DNA of 64,000 bases, from NCBI RefSeq assembly GCF_948329515.1, contig NZ_CAOJCN010000024.1, forward strand, positions 17,068 through 81,067. Direction: 5' to 3'. The position numbers and the translations under genes are program-made. This DNA comes from Cohnella rhizoplanae. Its GTDB lineage: Bacteria; Bacillota; Bacilli; Paenibacillales; Paenibacillaceae. Shown here one piece after another: positions 8,010 to 16,113 of this stretch (its first letter is position 1; every line of letters starts with the position of its first letter). A model generated the notes under the pieces. The model was not told the origin of the DNA and searched no databases. It saw only the letters and a list, made by a program, of their open reading frames with translations.

Positions 8010-8687
8010 TCAACGCGTTTTCCACGCTCTTGCACGCTCGCCCAATGTAAAAGTCCGCGCGCGCATCGAACCCGATGCAACCGCAAGCCATGCTTCATCG
8101 ACCAGCTCATGCAGCAGCTTGCGGGCATATTGCAGACTTATGCCTAATGGCACGCTTATGTCTTCAGGCGCGAACGGTCGCTGGTATCGTACGGCATGAC
8201 CTATGATCTCGCGCTTAATTAAGGCGAGTTCGGACTGACCTCCCGCTCCGAAGTCGCCATACCATTTGCCCATGACCTGCAGCACGAACTGCTGGCACTT
8301 CCGCGGACGCTCTTTGATCATATCCAGCGGGATGCGGAACACCTTCCATCCGTCCAGCACCAACTGATTCTGCCTCTCCCGTTCGTACTCGAAGGAACGC
8401 CGATTCGCGTGCTTGCCGTGCGTGCCAAAATCGTCGATCTCCCAGTCGATGAAGTAAGGCGGGCGCACGTAAGCAAAGTCAAGGTAAAAAAAGCCGTCTC
8501 GATGACTCGGCACCTCGTACTCGGCATGCAGGAAATCGAAGTTGCCGTTCAATGGCCACCATACCTCCTTGGCAAATACCTTTTCCGACTCGCCGTGTCC
8601 TTCCAGAAGACGTCGCCGCGCTTCACCGGTTCGGCGTTTAGCTTGTTCGGCCAACCACATCGAGTATTGCTTTTCGAACACGTCCAA
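8010..8687 (-). CDS. Nuclease-like domain fused to a winged-helix-like C-terminus, function unknown
   Basis: 225 aa. Residues ~35-135 resemble the DUF559/Vsr-type restriction-endonuclease-like fold: an acidic strand (FFYLDFAYV), a second acidic strand (FIDWEIDDFGTHGKH) and the helix-strand pattern RQNQLVLDGWKVFRIP. Residues ~150-220 look like a winged helix-turn-helix (EDISVPLGISLQYARKLLHELVDEAWL). This suggests a DNA-binding, perhaps DNA-cleaving, protein, but catalytic competence is not proven. There is no methylase or toxin-antitoxin partner next to it. The ATG at 8687 follows a GGAGGGG sequence. Most likely monocistronic. Confidence 0.65.
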   Translation of the reverse strand: MDVFEKQYSMWLAEQAKRRTGEARRRLLEGHGESEKVFAKEVWWPLNGNFDFLHAEYEVPSHRDGFFYLDFAYVRPPYFIDWEIDDFGTHGKHANRRSFEYERERQNQLVLDGWKVFRIPLDMIKERPRKCQQFVLQVMGKWYGDFGAGGQSELALIKREIIGHAVRYQRPFAPEDISVPLGISLQYARKLLHELVDEAWLAVASGSMRARTFTLGERARAWKTR

Positions 8688-8714
8688 GCCATCCCCTCCC
8701 TTTAAAGCAAACGC

Positions 8715-8746
8715 AAAAAACCGCCAGCTCCAAAAGGAGAGGCGGT
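8715..8746 (-). terminator. Rho-independent terminator of the kdu/eda operon
   Basis: The stem ACCGCC/GGCGGT, extended by CTCC/GGAG around an AAAA loop, is followed on the minus strand by TTTTTT. It sits about 60 nt downstream of the eda stop codon. Confidence 0.7.
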
Positions 8747-8804
8747 GTGCTTCACGCGCGTTTTATAGCTATAGCATATCCATTTCCATAAGTTTGTTCA
8801 AGAG

Positions 8805-9461
8805 TTAAACGTCAATCTTCGCAACCTCGTCCGCGTATGACCGCGCCAGCTTCGCCAGCGCCTTGAAGTCGCCGTCCGCGACCAGCTTCTTGTCCACCAG
8901 GTTGCCGCCCAGGCCGACGGCGACGGCTCCCGCGTCCAGCACGGAGCGGATGTTCTGCAGATTCACGCCGCCGGTCGCCACCATGGGGATGTGGTTCAGC
9001 GGCGCGCGGACTTCCTTGAGGTAACCGACGCCGAGGCTGCCGAGCGGGAATACCTTGACGGCCGAAGCGCCCGCCTTGTAGGCCGCCACGATCTCGGTCG
9101 GCGTCATCGTGCCCGGCCATACTTCGATGCCCTGCTCGACGCCGAAGCGGACGACCTCCAGATCCAGGTTCGGCGAGATGATGTACGCCGCGCCCGCCGC
9201 GGCCGCTTCCTTGGCCTGCCCCAGATCCAGCACCGTGCCGGCTCCGATCCGCATGCGTCCCTCATATCGCTCGCGGAACCGCGAGATCATGCCGAGCGCG
9301 CCGTCCGTGTTGAGCGTCACTTCGAGGAAGACGATGCCGCCCTCCGCCAGGGCCTCCGCGGTCGCGTCTCCCTTGTCCTCCGGAATGCCCCGGATAATGG
9401 CCACGATCTTGCTCTCCGCCAGCGACTTCATCAGCTCGCTCTGCTCTCTGCCCGTCGTCAT
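8805..9461 (-). CDS. eda: KDPG / 2-keto-4-hydroxyglutarate aldolase
   Basis: 218 aa, the normal size of the class I KDPG aldolase. It cleaves 2-keto-3-deoxy-6-phosphogluconate to pyruvate and glyceraldehyde-3-phosphate in the cytosol. Visible motifs are VAIIRG at the N-terminus, FLEVTLNT with the catalytic Glu near residue 45, and SAVKVFPLG with the Schiff-base Lys near residue 135. The start ATG at 9461 overlaps the kduD stop as ATGA; the longer frame to 9695 merely overlaps kduD. It is the last gene of kduI-deoR-kduD-eda and completes the hexuronate pathway except for the KDG kinase. Confidence 0.93.
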   Translation of the reverse strand: MTTGREQSELMKSLAESKIVAIIRGIPEDKGDATAEALAEGGIVFLEVTLNTDGALGMISRFRERYEGRMRIGAGTVLDLGQAKEAAAAGAAYIISPNLDLEVVRFGVEQGIEVWPGTMTPTEIVAAYKAGASAVKVFPLGSLGVGYLKEVRAPLNHIPMVATGGVNLQNIRSVLDAGAVAVGLGGNLVDKKLVADGDFKALAKLARSYADEVAKIDV

Positions 9462-10207
9462 CGCGCCAGCCAGCCTCCGTCCACGCACAGCACATGGCCG
9501 TTCAGATAATCGGACGCGGACGAGGCGAGGAATACGACCGGCCCCTTCATGTCCTCCGGCTGTCCCCAGCGACCCGCCGGGATGCGGTCGGTGATCGACT
9601 GGTAGCGGGCTTGGTCCGCGACGATCGGCGCCGTATTGTTGGTCGTCATGTAACCCGGCGCGATCGCGTTGACCTGAATGCCCTTGCTTGCCCACTCGTT
9701 GGCCAGCGCTTTGGTGATGCCCGCGACGCCGTGCTTGCTGGCCGTGTAGCCCGGCACGTTGATGCCGCCCTGGAATGTCAGCATCGACGCGATGTTGACG
9801 ATCTTGCCGCTGCCGCGCGCGATCATATGGCGTCCGGCCAGCTGGCTCAGGAAAAAGACGGCGTTCAGGTTCAGGTCGATGACGTCGAACCAGTCTTGTG
9901 CCGCGTGATCGGCGGCCGGCGTACGCCGGATCGTGCCTGCGTTGTTCACGAGAATATCGATGCCGCCGAAGAACGCCAGCGCCTTCTCGAACACGCCACC
10001 GAGGCCGTCCAGATCGCCCAGATTCGCGGAGATCTGCTCGATCGTCCCGCCCGCCTCGCGCACGGCCGCCACCGTCGCGTCGCAGTTGGAGGATGCGACC
10101 GCGACGATCCTGGCGCCCGCCTCCGCGAGACCGATCGCCATCGCCTGGCCCAGTCCGCCGGACGCGCCGGTGACCAGCGCCGTCTTGCCGGTTAAGTCGA
10201 ACAACAT
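9458..10207 (-). CDS. kduD: 2-deoxy-D-gluconate 3-dehydrogenase / KduD-type SDR
   Basis: 249 aa short-chain dehydrogenase. It has TGASGGLG for NAD binding near residue 13, NNAG near 88 and the catalytic YTASK near 153. KduD reduces 2,5-diketo-3-deoxygluconate (DKII) to KDG with NADH. The N-terminus MLFDLTGKTALVTG is typical of the family, and AGAAGGAA lies 10 nt before the ATG at 10207. It lies 7 nt after the DeoR-family gene and overlaps eda by 4 nt, so it is co-transcribed with both. The assignment as KduD rather than a generic SDR rests on the kduI and eda neighbours. Confidence 0.9.
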   Translation of the reverse strand: MLFDLTGKTALVTGASGGLGQAMAIGLAEAGARIVAVASSNCDATVAAVREAGGTIEQISANLGDLDGLGGVFEKALAFFGGIDILVNNAGTIRRTPAADHAAQDWFDVIDLNLNAVFFLSQLAGRHMIARGSGKIVNIASMLTFQGGINVPGYTASKHGVAGITKALANEWASKGIQVNAIAPGYMTTNNTAPIVADQARYQSITDRIPAGRWGQPEDMKGPVVFLASSASDYLNGHVLCVDGGWLAR

Positions 10208-10214
10208 GGCTATA

Positions 10215-10982
10215 TCATTCCTTCTCTTGGTTGATAAGTAATCTGACGCCCGCTTGCCGATACTGCGCCGCCGTCTCGGGCGGGATGCCCGCATCGGTAA
10301 CGATGGCCTCGACCTCGGTCAGCTGCGCGAACGTGAACAGCGCACCCTGCCCGAATTTGTGATGATCCGCCGTTACGTAAGCCAGCTGAGCCGTCTCGAT
10401 CAGCGCGCGCTTCATCTGGCTGAACTCGCCGGTATAGATCGTGAATCCGGAGTCCGGCTGAACCCCCGTCGCCGCGATGAACGCCTTGCGGATGTTGAGC
10501 TTGCGGACATAAGCGACCGCCTCGGATCCGACCAGCATGTTGCGGACGCGGTACCCGCCCGGGACGACGAGACGGATCGCCTCCTTGCGCACGAGCTCGC
10601 TGACGATGACGATATCGTTGGTCACGACGGTCATCGGCTGGTTCGGCAGCTGCCGGGCCATCTCCTGCATCGTCGTACCCCCGTCGAGAGCGACGATATC
10701 GCCCGGCTCGATCAGGGAGACGGCCAGCTTCGCGACCTCCGCCTTCTCGGCGGCATGCCGCGCGACCGGGTTCCTGGACGACAGAATGCCGAGCTGGTCC
10801 GCCTGCGCGAGCACGGCTCCGCCGTGCATCCGTTGAAGCAGTCCTTTCTCCTCGAGCTTGGCCAGATCCTCGCGGATCGTCTTCCCCGTCACTTCAAGCC
10901 GTTCGCTGAGCTCCGCCACCGTAACCTCGTTCGCGGCCAGCAGCATCTCCATGATCATCTCGTGTCTGCGCAGAGGGTTCAT
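10215..10982 (-). CDS. DeoR family transcriptional regulator
   Basis: 255 aa. The N-terminal DeoR winged HTH (RRHEMIMEMLLAANEVTVAELSERLEVTGKTIREDLAKLEEKGLLQR, residues 5-52) is followed by the DeoRC sugar-phosphate-binding domain, with GDIVALDGGTTMQEMARQL near residue 95 and a C-terminal ISOCOT-like fold. It is embedded between kduI and kduD with gaps of 29 and 7 nt, so it is probably the local repressor, with a pathway sugar phosphate as inducer. GGAG lies 7 nt before the ATG. Confidence 0.9.
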   Translation of the reverse strand: MNPLRRHEMIMEMLLAANEVTVAELSERLEVTGKTIREDLAKLEEKGLLQRMHGGAVLAQADQLGILSSRNPVARHAAEKAEVAKLAVSLIEPGDIVALDGGTTMQEMARQLPNQPMTVVTNDIVIVSELVRKEAIRLVVPGGYRVRNMLVGSEAVAYVRKLNIRKAFIAATGVQPDSGFTIYTGEFSQMKRALIETAQLAYVTADHHKFGQGALFTFAQLTEVEAIVTDAGIPPETAAQYRQAGVRLLINQEKE

Positions 10983-11011
10983 TCCGAATCTCCAATCCTA
11001 GCGATTTCCTT

Positions 11012-11845
11012 CTATTTTATATCCTTCATGGCGACTGCATCCATATCCTCGAAAATTTGATTCTCGCCCGCCATGCCCCAGATGAACGTGTAGCTGCTCG
11101 TGCCTACGCCGCTGTGGATCGACCAGCTCGGCGAGATGACGCTCTGCTCGTTGCGCACGGCCAGGTGACGCGTCTCCTGCGGCTCGCCCATGAGATGGAA
11201 GACGACGCCGTCTTCCGGCATATCGAAGTAGAAGTAGACCTCGGAACGGCGGTTGTGCGTGTGGCAAGGCATCGTGTTCCACATGCTGCCGTCCTTCAAC
11301 AGCGTCATGCCCATGACCAGCTGACAGCTCTGGATGCCGCCGGTGTGGATGTAGCGGTAGATCGTGCGCTCGTTGGAGTTGGTCAGGCTGCCCAGATGGT
11401 TCGGCGAAGCCTCGCTGATCGCGGCCTTGACCGTCGGGTACGTCTTGTGGGCGGGCGTCGAGTTCAGATAGAACTTCGCCGGCTGCGCGCCGTCTTCGCT
11501 CGCGAACAGCACTTCCTTCGCGCCGAGGCCGATGTAAAGACAGTCTTTGCTTGCCATGGCGTACGTCTCGCCGTCGACCGTCACGGTACCAGCGCCGCCC
11601 ACGTTGATGATGCCGATCTCCCGGCGCTCCAGGAAGGTCGCCGCGCCGATCGCCTTGGCGTCCGCTTCCAGCTTGACGACGCCCTTTACCGGCAGCGCGC
11701 CGCCGACGATGAAGCGGTCGACGTGCGTGTACGTCAGCGTCAGCTGATCCGGCTTGAACATCTCTTCGATCAGGAATTCCTCGCGCAGGCGCGCCGTGTC
11801 AAAAGCCTTTACTTCGCGTGGGTGGGATGCATAACGGTTTTCCAT
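11012..11845 (-). CDS. kduI: 5-keto-4-deoxyuronate isomerase
   Basis: 277 aa, matching the family length. KduI isomerises 5-keto-4-deoxyuronate (DKI) to DKII in breakdown of unsaturated uronates from pectin and related polymers. The zinc-site region CHTHNRRSEVYFYF lies near residues 198-211, and a conserved segment SPSWSIHSGVG near 240. GGAGGT lies 9 nt before the ATG. It is the first gene of the operon kduI-deoR-kduD-eda and follows a promoter with a clear TATAAT. Confidence 0.95.
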   Translation of the reverse strand: MENRYASHPREVKAFDTARLREEFLIEEMFKPDQLTLTYTHVDRFIVGGALPVKGVVKLEADAKAIGAATFLERREIGIINVGGAGTVTVDGETYAMASKDCLYIGLGAKEVLFASEDGAQPAKFYLNSTPAHKTYPTVKAAISEASPNHLGSLTNSNERTIYRYIHTGGIQSCQLVMGMTLLKDGSMWNTMPCHTHNRRSEVYFYFDMPEDGVVFHLMGEPQETRHLAVRNEQSVISPSWSIHSGVGTSSYTFIWGMAGENQIFEDMDAVAMKDIK

Positions 11846-11900
11846 GAATAAGTACCTCCAAATGGTTTATTTATGTTCATATAAGTTTGTATGGGTTTAT

Positions 11901-11927
11901 ATTATACGAGGCTACGTTTATTTACAA
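11901..11927 (-). promoter_or_regulatory. Candidate sigma-A promoter of the kduI operon
   Basis: On the minus strand TTGTAA (11927-11922) and TATAAT (11906-11901) are separated by 15 nt, slightly short of the preferred 17. They lie in an AT-rich gap about 55 nt upstream of the kduI start. The -10 box is perfect and the -35 is partial. Confidence 0.5.
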
Positions 11928-11941
11928 CCTTTAATCCATGC

Positions 11942-11974
11942 AAAAAAGCCATGAGGCACCATCCGCCGCATGAC
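11942..11974 (-). terminator. Terminator downstream of the germination-operon run
   Basis: A hairpin with CATG and GGC/GCC pairing, one mismatch and a 6-7 nt loop is followed on the minus strand by CTTTTTTG. It lies about 25 nt beyond the acetyltransferase stop at 11999. It would end the long run that begins at the gerA-type gene. Confidence 0.6.
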
Positions 11975-11998
11975 TCTTCACTGTAGCTTCATTCCATT

Positions 11999-12553
11999 CT
12001 ATAGCTGCTCCGCGATCTGCTCCCACTCCGAGCGCAGGATGCCCATCATCAACCGGTCGTACGTGCGGCCATCCCGGCACACCGCCTCCCGTACCCGGCC
12101 CTCATGACGGAATCCCGCCTTCTCGTAAGCCCGGATGCCTCCTGCGTTGTATTCGATCACGTCCAGGCCGACGCGGTTCAAGTTCAGCTCGTGAAAAGCG
12201 TAGCGCAGGATCAGCCGCACGGCCTCCGTCCCGTAACCGCGATTGCGGTGGCGCTCTTCGCCGATCCCGATGGCCAGCATGCCCGCGCGATTGTTCCATT
12301 CGATGCCGTGTATGCAGACGAATCCGATCAGCTCGTCGTCCGCAAGCGTCCTGAGCCTGAAGTAAACTTCCCGATGGTCCGACTCCCCTTCGGATTCCAG
12401 CTGCTTCTCGGACACGGGCAGCGCGATATCGGTGTCCACGTTGCGCAGATAGTCCGCATCCTCCATCCATGCAGCCATCGTCTGGACATCCTCTTCTCTC
12501 CTTCCCGTCAGCTTCAGCGTCTTCCCTCTAAATAAGTTTCCGTTCAAAGACAT
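11999..12553 (-). CDS. GNAT family N-acetyltransferase (RimJ/RimL-like)
   Basis: 184 aa single-domain GNAT. Motif A with the acetyl-CoA pyrophosphate loop is visible as RHRNRGYGTEAVRLILRYAF near residues 105-125, followed by LNRVGLDVIEYNAGGIRAYEKAGFRHEGRVREAV, which is typical of the RimJ/RimL/SpeG branch. It acetylates an amino group on an unknown small molecule or protein. It lies 18 nt after the preceding membrane-protein gene and is the last of seven closely spaced minus-strand genes beginning with gerA. Confidence 0.87.
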   Translation of the reverse strand: MSLNGNLFRGKTLKLTGRREEDVQTMAAWMEDADYLRNVDTDIALPVSEKQLESEGESDHREVYFRLRTLADDELIGFVCIHGIEWNNRAGMLAIGIGEERHRNRGYGTEAVRLILRYAFHELNLNRVGLDVIEYNAGGIRAYEKAGFRHEGRVREAVCRDGRTYDRLMMGILRSEWEQIAEQL

Positions 12554-12571
12554 GACGTTCTCCTTTGGCGT

Positions 12572-13213
12572 TTAGGGTCGGATATCCGACGATTTATCGA
12601 GCGACTTCACGCGCCTGCGCAGCTCGTCATACTTCATGCGGATGTGATCGCCCGGCGCCTTCAAGCGTCCCGTCCGCGTCACGAGAACGATGAGCCAGAT
12701 CCCTGCGGCAAGCTGACCCAATCCGGTCAAGAGCGTGACGACGACAAGCGAGCTCACGTAACCGTTCAATCCAAACGGGAGCGCGAAGAGCATGACGGCG
12801 CCGAACGCGAAGCTGAGCTTCCACACCGCGCCGAAGGACCTCGTGAGCGCCCTGTCGCCCGCCCTCGCGGATATGCGCGAGAACCCGGCACAGATCCCGA
12901 ACAGCATCGCCAGCGTGCAGATCGTCAGCAGCGCGATCGGCCATAGGTCGCTTAGCGCGTAGAGCTGCTTGTTGGACGTTAGACTCAGCTGCTCCGGTCC
13001 GAGACCCGCGAGCTCGGCGACCGATACCGGCAGCAGCAGAGCCGCCGCGGCCATGGCGATGCCGAAGCCGCCATGACGTCGGGACGCGCCCGATAGCCCG
13101 ATTAACATCAATATAAAGCCAAGCGTATCGGGCAGCAAGTCGAAGCCGCCGATACGCAGATCGAACAGCGTCAAGCCGAGTCCCCAGGCGACCTGCGAGC
13201 AGGCAGTCCTCAT
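12572..13213 (-). CDS. Multi-pass membrane protein of unknown function
   Basis: 213 aa. About five or six hydrophobic segments are visible, including LLPDTLGFILMLIGLSGA, AMAAAALLLPVSVAELAGL, LWPIALLTICTLAMLFGICAG, FGAVMLFALPFGL and LVVVTLLTGLGQLAAGIWLIVLV. A basic, charged cytoplasmic tail follows. I recognise no named family. Its start overlaps the stop of the upstream gene by 4 nt (ATGA), so the two are translationally coupled and may act together. The distance to the germinant-receptor genes suggests, but does not prove, a role in spores. Confidence 0.7.
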   Translation of the reverse strand: MRTACSQVAWGLGLTLFDLRIGGFDLLPDTLGFILMLIGLSGASRRHGGFGIAMAAAALLLPVSVAELAGLGPEQLSLTSNKQLYALSDLWPIALLTICTLAMLFGICAGFSRISARAGDRALTRSFGAVWKLSFAFGAVMLFALPFGLNGYVSSLVVVTLLTGLGQLAAGIWLIVLVTRTGRLKAPGDHIRMKYDELRRRVKSLDKSSDIRP

Positions 13214-14097
13214 GACTTATCCCTCCTCTGTTCGGACACGTATCGGCGCATCTCGGCTTCCGTCGGATACGGCGCTTGCTCGATGCGGACCGGCTGCGCC
13301 CAATCTCGCCCATCCGCATCCTTATATCGGAGCAAGGTCCGCATGGAGATAGGCGTCAGGCGGAGCGGAGAGCCGGGCGGAATCGTGAATCGGTAGGAGA
13401 CGCTTAGCGATCTGCGGGCAGCCTCTTCACCCGAGGGAGAAGACTGGCCTGTGCCGCCTCGGAGTTCATATTGAAAACTCGAACCGAGTTCTCCCAGATA
13501 CGCGGAAGAAAGGCCTGTCAGCGTGACGAATTTGTCGGTTGTAAACACGGCGTTGCCAGAGCCGTCATTGGAGCTGCTTCCGCCGGCATATTTTAAAGGA
13601 TCGCCTTCGCTTTGGGGCTTATCCCGGTACACGATCATTTCCCCGATCTCCATCCGTGCATGCGTACCGTCGTTAAAATACACGTCCATCGCGCGAATCG
13701 TCCTCGGATCCGCCTCTCTTGAAGCGGGCTCCGCCGCAAGACTCTCAAAATGACCCATCATGCGATAAAGGGCCTGGTGTCGGAATGTCATATATTCATA
13801 GACCGGTTCAAACCGCAGATTCGGAAGCGACGCTTCGGCAACGCTTACCGGAACCCGTCGATCCTCGATATTGGCAATGTAGTAAAGAAAGAACGAGTCC
13901 CCGGGCGCGTCGGTCACCTCGATCCGGTGCGACAGGAAGCGGGCATGCGGCAAAAGGCTCTTCGCATGGACGTAAAGGTTGTTGACCCAACTGACTACGA
14001 TGACGATCGCGACAGCCAGCCCCAGTACGCGATATCGAAGAGGAATAGCTTCCTGCATCGAGGATAGCGGCGTGCGAATCGGCGGCGGGTTATCCAA
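13210..14097 (-). CDS. Membrane-anchored protein of unknown function
   Basis: 295 aa. A single N-terminal hydrophobic helix (VLGLAVAIVIVVSWVNNLYV, residues ~25-44) follows a short cytoplasmic tail, so about 250 residues face outside the membrane. The rest looks like a soluble beta-rich domain with no catalytic motif that I recognise. It overlaps the upstream GNAT gene by 8 nt and the downstream membrane-protein gene by 4 nt. The pair with the multi-pass protein downstream suggests a two-component membrane complex. Confidence 0.65.
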   Translation of the reverse strand: MDNPPPIRTPLSSMQEAIPLRYRVLGLAVAIVIVVSWVNNLYVHAKSLLPHARFLSHRIEVTDAPGDSFFLYYIANIEDRRVPVSVAEASLPNLRFEPVYEYMTFRHQALYRMMGHFESLAAEPASREADPRTIRAMDVYFNDGTHARMEIGEMIVYRDKPQSEGDPLKYAGGSSSNDGSGNAVFTTDKFVTLTGLSSAYLGELGSSFQYELRGGTGQSSPSGEEAARRSLSVSYRFTIPPGSPLRLTPISMRTLLRYKDADGRDWAQPVRIEQAPYPTEAEMRRYVSEQRRDKS

Positions 14098-14944
14098 CCG
14101 GCCCCCTCCTCTCCGTCCAAGACGTCCGTACGTACCCGAGTCTCATGCCTGCGCGCTCCATATTCCGATGGCTCCGGGAGAGGTACGAGCACTGGCTCAC
14201 GGCTATCCTGCATCCGTGGACATAGGCGTCATGGATCCTTCTCTCTAACAGCCTGCCGTGCAGTCCCAGTCCTCTGTAGTCCGGCAAGGTGGCAGCGAAG
14301 GTCAGCGACGCTCTCCCGGATTGCATAAAAAGAACGCCGACAGCCGCAGGATGACCCTCCACGCAAGCCAAGTAAAACTTCCAGCCGGGTCGGCGGTACA
14401 GAATCCGATTGTTCGCGGCGACGTGCGGGATGCCGTCCTCCGGCAAGCCGGTGCCCCTGCAGTGGACGGTCGCGTACAGCTCGAACTCGTCTTCGCCAAG
14501 CTCGCGCACCGAGATAGGCCCCGGCTTAGCTTCGCTTATCGGGCGAGGTTCGACGATCAAGGACGCATGATGGGCCGAAGGATAACAGCCTAGTTCGGAC
14601 AGACGCGCCATTAGCGCCTGATCCGCCATCCCGGGAACCGCTTCGAATTGAACGAGGCGCCCTCTTTCCTTATAAAAAGAGATGATCGCTTCGATGTGAC
14701 CGATTGAACTCCCCGTCAATCCCTTCACCGTATTGAATGCCGGCCAGGGCATGGTCCGGCTGTAGTAACAGACGGCTTCCCCGAACCGCGCGATCTCGAC
14801 GCCTTCGGGATTGCCGGGTCTCCCCCGGATCGCAAGCATGCGGTCCGTCATATAATCGATCTCCGAATCTTCAATCTCCCGGACGAGCGCGATCGACGGC
14901 AATAAGGCGTCCAAGCATGGAACCCCCTCCAACTTCAATAACAT
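14090..14944 (-). CDS. GNAT family N-acetyltransferase with N-terminal extension
   Basis: About 284 aa. The C-terminal half holds the GNAT fold, with VGVLFMQSGRASLTFAATLPDYRGLGLHGRLLERRIHDAY near residues 200-240 and the acetyl-CoA loop RGLGLHGR. The N-terminal ~130 residues resemble the degenerate first domain of tandem GNATs. The start is ambiguous: the ATG at 14944 or the GTG at 14962, which lies directly after GAGAAGGA. It is 40 nt after the gerB-type stop and overlaps the next gene, so it belongs to the germination-operon run. The substrate is unknown. Confidence 0.75.
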   Translation of the reverse strand: MLLKLEGVPCLDALLPSIALVREIEDSEIDYMTDRMLAIRGRPGNPEGVEIARFGEAVCYYSRTMPWPAFNTVKGLTGSSIGHIEAIISFYKERGRLVQFEAVPGMADQALMARLSELGCYPSAHHASLIVEPRPISEAKPGPISVRELGEDEFELYATVHCRGTGLPEDGIPHVAANNRILYRRPGWKFYLACVEGHPAAVGVLFMQSGRASLTFAATLPDYRGLGLHGRLLERRIHDAYVHGCRIAVSQCSYLSRSHRNMERAGMRLGYVRTSWTERRGPVG

Positions 14945-14983
14945 TCCCCTTGATTTTACCACTCCTTCTCCGTTTAGCGACCA

Positions 14984-16096
14984 TTATTTTCCTACCTGGC
15001 TCGTCCCTGTTTTCCCGGAAAAACGCGAGATGACGAATACGATCGGAATGTAAGCAAACACCAAGTACTCCCCCGTCTTCATGTACAGCGAGATGATGCG
15101 TCTGGTATCCCCCGGATCGTCGACCAAATAAAACAAGATCAAAAATCCAATCAAAGCGCCTGCAAGGGAGATTCGCGGCCGTATTCGCAGCTGCTGCTTG
15201 AGGCTATGGCAGGCGGCCCACAGGCCGACCGAGATATTCGACACCATTTTCAGCAGCCACATGTTAAGCACCACGTATTCGAGCCGCTGCATGAGCGGCA
15301 CGTGGATGATGGAGACGACGCTGAGCGTTGGCCACACGGTCTCCTTGAGCTGCTGCGGACTGAAGTACATGAGCGCGAGGAGCAGCATGAGGATATAAAT
15401 AAAAGCGGCGGCACCGGCGGCACCATAGGACCATTTGGAGGACCGGCCCCCTTCCTTGATGTACGGAAAGACGGCCATCAGCACCAAGCAGCCCAGAAAT
15501 TGACGGGCCATCAGTCGGGTGGAATCGAAAAGTTCGGCTGCGCTGTGATCGAGGACGGGCGTCATATTGTGCGGATGCAAATAAGGCAGAACCGGCAAGC
15601 ACTGCGGCAGGACGAACAAAAAAATGCTGAGCGTCCCCCAGAAGCAGATGCCCGCGACCGTCTGAATCCCGCCGGACACCGTGTAATACAGCAAGGCGAA
15701 TATGCAAATGACAAGCGGCCATTGATTCATTTCGGGAAAAATCCAAACTTCGATAACTTGCAGGTAAAAACGCAAAGTAACGAACGCGCCCCAAAGAAAG
15801 TAGACGACGAAGCACACGTTGAGCGCCGCGCCGATCGCCTTCCCGAAATACCGCCGGTTGACGTCCACGAGATTAGCCCCCGGCGGCGCCTGCCGCGAGA
15901 GGATGCCGTACATCATCCAAATCATGAGCACGACGAACAAGGAAGCCGCCAAGACCGCGATCCAGCCGTCCTGGCCCGAAGAAGCCGACACGTATCTCTG
16001 AAAATCCATGAGACCCGCTCCGACCAAACTCACATAGAGCAGGAAGAACAAATGGATGGGAGAGAGCGTAAACTTATCGCTTTTCGGACTGTCCAT
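14984..16096 (-). CDS. Spore germination permease, GerB (GerAB/GerKB) family
   Basis: About 370 aa with ten predicted TM segments, of the amino-acid permease-like endospore germination family. The N-terminal FTLSPIHLFFLLYVSLVGAGLMDFQRYV is characteristic. In known GerA-type receptors this subunit binds the germinant in the inner spore membrane. GGGGGG lies 6 nt before the ATG at 16096, so I prefer it to the ATG at 16111, which has no good site. It is third in the A-C-B gene order with the other two receptor subunits. Confidence 0.9.
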   Translation of the reverse strand: MDSPKSDKFTLSPIHLFFLLYVSLVGAGLMDFQRYVSASSGQDGWIAVLAASLFVVLMIWMMYGILSRQAPPGANLVDVNRRYFGKAIGAALNVCFVVYFLWGAFVTLRFYLQVIEVWIFPEMNQWPLVICIFALLYYTVSGGIQTVAGICFWGTLSIFLFVLPQCLPVLPYLHPHNMTPVLDHSAAELFDSTRLMARQFLGCLVLMAVFPYIKEGGRSSKWSYGAAGAAAFIYILMLLLALMYFSPQQLKETVWPTLSVVSIIHVPLMQRLEYVVLNMWLLKMVSNISVGLWAACHSLKQQLRIRPRISLAGALIGFLILFYLVDDPGDTRRIISLYMKTGEYLVFAYIPIVFVISRFSGKTGTSQVGK

Positions 16097-16113
16097 ATCG
16101 CGCCCCCCCATGC

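Noticed and set aside
7785..8147. 120-aa open frame with 17-residue repeats across the 51-bp array
   Set aside because: No ribosome binding site, overlap with the nuclease-like gene on the other strand, and the frame stays open only because the period is a multiple of three.
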